Position numbers and translations under genes: made by a program
DNA from: Proteromonas lacertae
Taxonomy: Eukaryota; Sar; Bigyra; Opalinata; Proteromonadidae
Length of the DNA: 27,149 nt
Direction of reading: 5' to 3'
Assembly (NCBI GenBank): GCA_002245135.1
Contig: NGBS01000355.1
Coordinates: forward strand, 1 to 27,149
The notes under the pieces: generated by a model
What the model was told of the DNA's origin: nothing
Databases searched by the model: none
Seen by the model: the letters and a program-made list of their open reading frames with translations, nothing else
Part shown: positions 20,799 to 27,149 of the stretch, piece after piece
Position numbering within the stretch: the stretch's first letter is position 1
Layout of the letters: each line of letters starts with the position of its first letter

Positions 20799-21649
20799 AT
20801 GGCTATAATAATATATAGTGTACATGTCAGTGTGAAGTGGAAGGTGGTCAAGAGAAAATAAATATGCAAATCAATCTATTGGCTATAAAAGTTGTTGTCT
20901 AAAAATTAAATTTCAATAGATGCAAGGAATTATTTTATATCTGATTGTATTTATACTAATGTTACAACAAATTACTATCATGTGAGTAGAATGAGTATAG
21001 TGAGTATTTTTTCGACTTGGTTATGCAAATTATGAATATAGGAAGTGAAGAGAAGAGAGAATATGATGAACCTAAGAGAATATTACAATCTTCCATGTGT
21101 TTATACTATTAATTCAGTAGTAAATGTTCGAATTGGATTTGTTTCTTATTTAGGTTGGATATTACAACAACTAAGATAACACCGAATGGTATTTCAAATG
21201 CCAATATTTGATCAAGTGTAAATGTTTATGTGAAAGAAAAAGCATGTCATCTAGATACATCTTATAAATACGAAAAGAATGGAAATATGTTATATGCAAA
21301 AGTATCATTAGCTAATGATTATTTGAATTACAATATTCGTGATTAAAAAACTGATGGATTTTGTGAAATAGTGTTATTATTAACTGATAGTACAGGTAAA
21401 GTAAAAGCTTCCTATACATTTGATGTATGGTTATTATAATAGAAACAGATAATGGTGACTAATACTCATCCATTATAAATGTAATAATAGATACTTAGGA
21501 TGACTTAAGAATACTCTGTAGTAATATAACGGTTATTTCCTCCTTTGGCTTATTATACCAATAAAAAAACAGTAAGTTATAAACGTTATTACTATTACTG
21601 TTATTATTATTATTATTATATAGATATATATTATATTACTTTATAATGA
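20799..21649 (+). CDS. Region C: unidentified coding region, fragmented frames
   Basis: The clearest piece is 21158–21438. It looks like a beta-rich domain (ITPNGISNANI … SSVNVYVKEKACHLDTSY … KVKASYTFDVWLL), interrupted by one TGA at 21209 and one TAA at a position suiting Gln (NIRD-KTDGFCEI). The same frame runs on to TGA 21647 through further UAA/UAG codons. Upstream, protein-like pieces lie in other frames: CQCEVEGGQEKIN near 20830, DARNYFISDCIYTN near 20925, and EYFFDLVMQIMNIGSEE near 21003. So there are introns or true frameshifts; both arms share them. It could be a decayed gene or a multi-exon gene. The frame is shared with gene D, so the two may be parts of one protein. No family is recognised. 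Confidence 0.35.
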
Positions 21650-22675
21650 AAAAATATAAATGAATAAAAAAGAATAAAAGAGAATCAATTATACCCTAAT
21701 ATAATACATGATGATGTTTATTATAGTAATTCTTACAACGTGTTAGTATAATAAACAAATATTGATGAATTAATTAATATATACAATAATAAGAAAGTAA
21801 ATATATATTCTCAAGCAGACAAACCATCCATCACCATTACATTGTTAAGATTTAATGTTATTATAATTTATAATAATCAATTCATATCTACAAAAGTGGT
21901 TCAATATTACTTAAGACAAAATTTAGATAATAAAAATGAAGATTTTCTTTTCTATAATAATGAAAAAGATGTAATAATGGATAAAGTAATTGATAACTTT
22001 CTATTTCTAGCTTTTATATATTTTAGTAAAGTAATTACTACAAATGTAGAAAGAAATATACTATTGTTTTATAAGTTAATTGATTGTTATAAAAGAATTA
22101 ATAATAAATACAGAGATTTTGGAAAGTTGGATAGAGAAATTATAAAGAAAGTACATGAAGAGGTTATAATAGAGAAATTATATTATCCTCAATTCTATAA
22201 AAGTTTTAATGGAGAAGTTATGCTCAATTATAATAAAAAAATAGATGTAGATAATAATAATATAAGTAACGAATATGATGATATTGCAGCAGATGGTTAT
22301 GAAGATGAAACAGATAGTTGTGACAATGATGATAATACTAATGATGAAGATTATAATATTCTTAATATTATAACAAAGAATGACATTTCTAATAGAAATA
22401 ATAATGTATATGATGAAGATAGTAATGATGAAATATTAGATGATTCAATATATAGAGATAGTGAATATGAAGGTAGAAATGGCGATAGTGATAAAGAAAA
22501 ATTATTTTTATACTTATACTATTTCTTTCTGAAGAATTCTATATCTCAAGATAAAGTAAATAATTTACATTTAAAAGAAACATTCAAGCCTGTACAAGAT
22601 TAAGTCGAAAAGGTAGTAGGATTAAAAAAACAGACTAATTATCACTCTCATCATCTTGATTAGCAAATTCATTGA
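21646..22675 (+). CDS. Gene D: protein with a strongly acidic Asp/Asn-rich region, function unknown
   Basis: In the standard code the open part is about 21758–22603, some 280 codons with no good ATG near its start. The frame continues upstream to about 21650 through three UAA codons (GTA TAA TAA ACA; GAA TAA AAA). It continues downstream past TAA 22601 and TAG 22661 to TGA 22673–22675, which fits UAR=Gln with UGA as stop. The N-terminal two-thirds is a mixed hydrophobic/charged domain. Around 22240–22460 there is a run rich in D, N and E (DNDDNTNDEDYN), probably disordered. No family is recognised. The frame upstream is the same as that of region C, separated only by TGA 21647–21649, so C and D may be one gene. 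An ATG at 21646 overlaps that TGA in another frame. Confidence 0.55.
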
Positions 22676-23119
22676 TTGTATATTATACACATGATACTTA
22701 AGAATTTCTTTACTATAATATATTATGCTATACAATTAGCAAATATATGCATGTTTATATACTACAAAAATGTTAAAATAACAAATTACAATCAAAATGA
22801 TAATATTTGAAATAATAATAAAATTACATTAAAAGATGACAAATGCATGTATTTTTACTTCTTTTACTTTTTTTATTTTCTCACTTTTCTCTTCATATGC
22901 TAATGAATGTGTATTAATTTCGCTATCATGAATCAAACAAATGAATATTCAATCTGAAGTAATATGTAATATAGGTTGCTAATCACTTTTTCTACTATAC
23001 TACTTAGATACTGCATACAACACAATATAAATTGTATAATTATACGTTTTAACATTAGATGTAACTATATAACAACTAAATAGAATAGATCCTCAAATTT
23101 TGAAATGTCATTTATATAC

Positions 23120-23306
23120 AAGGAGAAATAATATATGTAGTATTTATGAAAAACTAATTTTGAAAAAAGGGACAGAAAAGGACCTACAGGTTATACTGTC
23201 CTTCCTGAAAAAGGACATGTTCGATTTCCGTACAGGCGAGACAAGAGAAGAAAGGACAGAAAGGAGGATATGGCTCCAGAAGGACGTCCTTTCTGCAACT
23301 CAGGGT
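23120..23306. repeat. GC-richer AAGGAC/GTCCTT island, mirror copy
   Basis: Reverse complement of the island at 3294–3480. It ends with the motif TGCAACTCAGGG. No base differences from the left copy were noticed. Confidence 0.55.
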
Positions 23307-23518
23307 TAAATCGATAAATTTGTCTCAAAGAATTATTTTCAAGTAATAGAAGCAAATTATAAGAATTATGTGTTTTTATTCATTATGTAATTATTTTTAT
23401 ATGATCTTTATATCCAATAATGAAGAAAATAAATTTTAATAAAATAAAGCTTGGAGTTTGACTGAATGATTATTTTCATAAAATAATCATTTCTTATTGA
23501 TTAATTCAAATAAATTGA

Positions 23519-24484
23519 TTATTTTATATTGAAAATTTCTTTGCATAATTCTTTCTTTTTTTCTTCTGAAATTCCATCTATTTTAATGATCCCAATTGAT
23601 GAAAACGTTTCTAAGAACATTTTTAATTCAAATTTATCTATATCATTTTTTACTGTTATTGATAATTCATCCAAATTATCAAATACTTCTTGACTTTTTT
23701 CCATCAAACTTAATTCTCCTTCATTTAATTCATTTCCTTCCAAATTTAGTTCTACTAATGCTCCATAATCTTCCAATCTTTCTATTAACATTTTCAATCC
23801 CTTGCCACTCATTCCAATATCTATTCACATTATAAATATTATATTATTATTATTATATACATACTCGAAACATCTAATCTTAGTTCATAATCAACAAATT
23901 TATCAAAGCATTTATATATTGTTTCTAATCCTTCATCTCCAATTTTATTACCAAATATTGAGATATATCTTAATTTTTTTGGTAAAGAATCAGCTAATTC
24001 TTTTAAGCCTTTTCGGTAATTTTGTTATTACATAAATCAAGATCAGAATAATCAATTTGTTTAATCAATGAAATATGAGAATCTTTCACATTTAAATCTA
24101 TTTCAATATAAATTTTGATTTTATACTTGAAAAATCATAGAAATTGTACTTTGTTTTTTTCTTTACACAATAATCCAAATAATATTCTAATTCATCATTT
24201 TCCCAGATTTCACATTTCATTGCCAATAAACGGAAATGTATCATTCCTTAATGATTTGGCACAAATTGACTTTAAGCCTGTCATTCTAATATTATTTCCT
24301 TTTAAACTTATTCTTTCACAGCAATTAAGATTACTAAGTTTATTGGCTAATAATATGACGCTTTCATCATCCACTGAGGTGTTATTTAAATTTATCTCAT
24401 TCATTTTTATTAAACTGGTTAAATTTAAATTGTTTAATATTGATTTTAATCCATTATTACCTATTGGATTGTCTAGAAAATAGA

Positions 24485-24525
<41 letters not shown>

Positions 24526-26651
24526 TATGAATATATAGATGCTTAATTTTTTGAGTTTGTGTCATATATTTTACTAACAAATCTATTTCATCGGATGTAA
24601 TTTCATTATTACTGATATCAAGTTCCATTATTATTCTAATATTTTTTTAAACTATCTATTTTTAGCATCAATTCTTTTGATATTTTCATATCTATTAATA
24701 ATATATATATAACATTATACTTGAAAAATCAATCCATCTATTATCATTTCTTGAATCATCATCAATATTTGAATCACTAAAGTTAGGATAATTATTAGCA
24801 TCAAATATGATATTTGTATATGGATATTTGGAAAATAAAGCACGGAATCTATTTTCATGAATATTATTGTTGTCTCGGATGGCGATTCTTTCAATATTTG
24901 GATATTTGGTCAACTCTTGTGATAATAAAATAATTGAATCGTCATTTAAGTTCATCCCACATAGATTCAATTCATTGAATGTGTTGATACATAAATATAA
25001 ATAGGGAACTAATAGCTTAAATCCCTTTGTACCAATTCTAGTGTCTATTTCAAGATATTTATATAATAGGAAAATAAAATATACACGAGAGGTCAACATA
25101 TCTTAGTTTCATATAATTAATTGATTTCACAAACGATTCAATGAAAGCACAGGTAAGAGTACAGCCGTACAACTTCAATTCTTTTATATTTAACATCTCA
25201 TTAAAATATGAGCCCGAATAAGGTTTGATATTTGATAGGAATTCTAATAACACCTAAATAAGTATAATTATTAAAAATACCGAATTCAACTGTGGTTGGA
25301 TTGACTAGTTTCAATATATTGAAAAAATATTTCACTCCTTCTTCACATAAGCAAATGCATTTTGATTCGATTAAGAGTATTTCTTTCTCTTTATCATAAC
25401 ATTCTATATTACATATCATTTCATCCAAATAACATTCTTCATTATTTTTACATCTGTGGAGAATTTTAAATGATATTCTATCTTTTATTGATTTATCTCC
25501 TTTATATAATTTCATCATCAATAATATTGACAGAATTCTTTCATTTGCTTTGTTATTGTAGGATTCTACTAAATCATCTCGAATTTCTTCCCATTTTTCA
25601 CATTCACAGTAATATTCAGCAGGATATTTAATTGGGGAAAAAATAGTAATCTCATCATCTCTAAATAATATGTCTTTTCTTTCATTACACATCATTAGAT
25701 AATAATCATCATCTCTTAATATTTCATTCATTTTCATCATCTCTTTTCTCAACTCTTTTAAACTCAATCTATCTTCACCTTTCACTTTCAACATTTTATT
25801 TATCATCTCTTTCATCATATCATCACATTCCATGTTTAAACTGTAGTTACATCTCAGAATATTATCTTTCGTTTTGTTGATATTATCATCTTCTGAAAAT
25901 GGTAATTTTTTGGTTATCATCTCATATAATATGCAGCCAATAGACCAAATCACACTTCTTTCATTACATTCATATCCATTCACTTCTTCTGGGCTTTTGA
26001 AACAAACATCATATATACTCATATCTTCATCTTTTCTCAAATTATCAACCAATAAATCACATAGCTTTATTCTTCCATTTTCTATAATTATATTACTACT
26101 CTTCACATTAACCATCATTATATCATATCCATTCAATATCATCAATATATCACATATGTCACATATCATACTACAAATATCACCACTTATAAACCATTCA
26201 CTCTTTATAATCTCTTCTAAGTCATGCATGTAATATCTCCTTTCTAATATCATCATATTATATCCGATAATTTGGGTTTGCAATGGATAAGTGAAGGATT
26301 GCCAATCGTGATGTAAAGAATTCTTCTGTAAAAACTTTAATACATTTTTTTCTTTTATTTCTTCAACATCTATAATCTTTACCATCATTTGCACATTATT
26401 CTGATCATTTATTATGATATCTATTTCATTATCATTTCTTTCTACTTTCTTTTGTATCTATTCATAAATTATATGATAATACTCTGCAATTCGGTATTTT
26501 TGATTTGAATATCGCTTCCATATTATCGATTTGAATAAATTGAGCTTTTTGAATTTCTAGTCGTTTCAATTTTGAATGTTCTTTTCTTCTATTATGTTCT
26601 ATTCTATCCTAGTCTGCTTTTTATTTAATTCTGTCAGTATTTATGTTTCAT
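23519..26651 (-). CDS. Coiled-coil / pseudokinase / leucine-rich-repeat protein, right copy
   Basis: Mirror of the gene at 1–3080, here with its 5' end. The kinase part plus linker is open for 397 codons (26394–25201), joining pieces that are split in the left copy. It is then broken near 25210 by one extra G that the left copy lacks. The proposed ATG at 26651–26649 is weak, because one frame change is needed to reach the following coiled-coil frame. That stretch, rich in K, E, R and Q, includes an in-frame TAA and TAG. All five LRR introns are conserved. The third (24473–24525) is a TA microsatellite slightly longer than on the left. Predicted length is about 950–980 residues. The last exon ends at TAA (23521–23519). 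About a dozen glutamines in the kinase and LRR exons are all CAA or CAG. Confidence 0.82.
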
Positions 26652-27149
26652 CTCTACTTTTTTTCACCTCAAAACTGTTATTTTTACACTCTTTTTTATC
26701 TATCTACATTAACTATATTAAAATATCTGTCAAATTATATAATTGAACATGATATTTCACATCTATGATACAATTTAAACAAAAAAATATTTCTAACCAC
26801 TCGTTAAGCGCGCGTTCGTTTTTATTTTTCGTTTTTATTTCTCTATGAGATTCAGTTAAGATATAATACTTTTCACAATAACTGATTTTCATAATGTAGT
26901 TTGTATTGAAGTATAGAAATCAGTATTCAATTACAAAAGCTGTTTAATTGACTTGAAATAGTTACAATAAAACATTACTAGCAATATTATTATTTATTAT
27001 AGATTATATCCCATTGAATCGTATGAACATATTTAAAATCTTATGAAGAGCATATTAAACACATACATTTTCACACGTCTAATAGTTCTTACTTTGGAAT
27101 TGACAACATATATACCAACCATTTTAACACCATAATAAATATTAAAAAA
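26652..27149. other. Upstream region of the right pseudokinase–LRR gene
   Basis: AT-rich with T-rich runs just upstream of the proposed start and no gene recognised. A short GC-rich patch, TTAAGCGCGCGTTCG (near 26804–26818), stands out. It is the only part of the window outside the palindrome as far as can be seen, because the left arm is cut before it. Confidence 0.45.

Larger units (their letters stand above)
17821..23304. mobile_element. Possible TIR-bounded segment, mirror copy without the hAT insertion
   Basis: Starts CCTGAGTTACAAAAAAGGA and ends in the inverted TCCTTTCTGCAACTCAGG. It contains gene G, gene B (minus), gene A (minus), region C and gene D. At 5.48 kb it is the uninterrupted state of the left-arm segment. 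The evidence and doubts are the same as for the left copy. Confidence 0.3.
14836..26603 (-). repeat. Right arm of the giant inverted repeat
   Basis: Reverse complement of 1–13696 without the hAT element. It holds the undisturbed target site of that insertion near 22456–22470 (…tagagatagtgaatatg…). Its inner end at 14836 lies inside the carboxylase-like gene, which here continues unbroken into the spacer. Near the outer end, the pseudokinase–LRR gene carries different one-base indels from the left copy, so neither arm is simply a copy of the other's consensus. Confidence 0.95.

Noticed and set aside
1-26603. Palindromic ribosomal DNA molecule or telomere-capped mini-chromosome
   Set aside because: I see no rRNA sequence and no telomere-type repeat at either end or in the spacer.
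1-27149. tRNA genes, CRISPR arrays, bacterial operon signals
   Set aside because: None could be seen; introns and gene structure are eukaryotic.

Overview
The window is an AT-rich stretch of a microbial eukaryote genome. Short introns run GT(A)…TAG and are about 30–50 bp. Gene spacing is tight. It carries a protein-kinase/leucine-rich-repeat gene, a hAT DNA transposon and a degenerate mitochondrial-type biotin carboxylase gene. I cannot name the organism. The most telling clue is that several reading frames make protein sense only if UAA and UAG are read as glutamine, as in many ciliates and a few other protists.

Layout: the window is almost entirely one giant imperfect palindrome. The left arm (1–13696) is the reverse complement of the right arm (14836–26603). 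They meet around an 1139-bp unpaired spacer (13697–14835). The last 546 bases (26604–27149) lie beyond the point where the left arm is cut by the window edge. The arms differ by scattered single-base changes, mostly homopolymer indels near the outer ends, and by one 1926-bp hAT element (4148–6073, 8-bp target duplication) found only in the left arm.

Going inward along the left arm (mirrored in the right): a coiled-coil/pseudokinase/LRR gene (1–3080); a GC-richer island (about 3294–3480); an acidic-tailed gene D (3924–6887) broken by the hAT element; gene region C (6884–7734); genes A (7848–8478) and B (8550–9442); a small gene G (9814–10168); a 70-bp TIR-bounded mini-element (10181–10250); a gene-poor stretch; a two-exon membrane protein F (11239–11768); a divergent two-exon gene E (12121–12841); and, at the centre, a decayed propionyl-CoA carboxylase alpha-like gene. 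That carboxylase continues through the spacer into the right arm. In the left arm it is cut off and abuts a fragment of a second kinase gene.

Two coding dialects sit side by side. The pseudokinase–LRR exons, E and F use only CAA/CAG for glutamine and end plausibly at UAA. A, B, C, D (its N-terminal extension), G and the carboxylase contain in-frame UAA/UAG, two of them at invariant glutamines of the carboxylase. A to D and G all lie between inverted copies of a CTGAGTTRCA motif (3295 and 10712), which could be the ends of an undescribed mobile segment. I see no pathway linking these genes. The interest lies in the palindrome, the code signal and the LRR pseudokinase.
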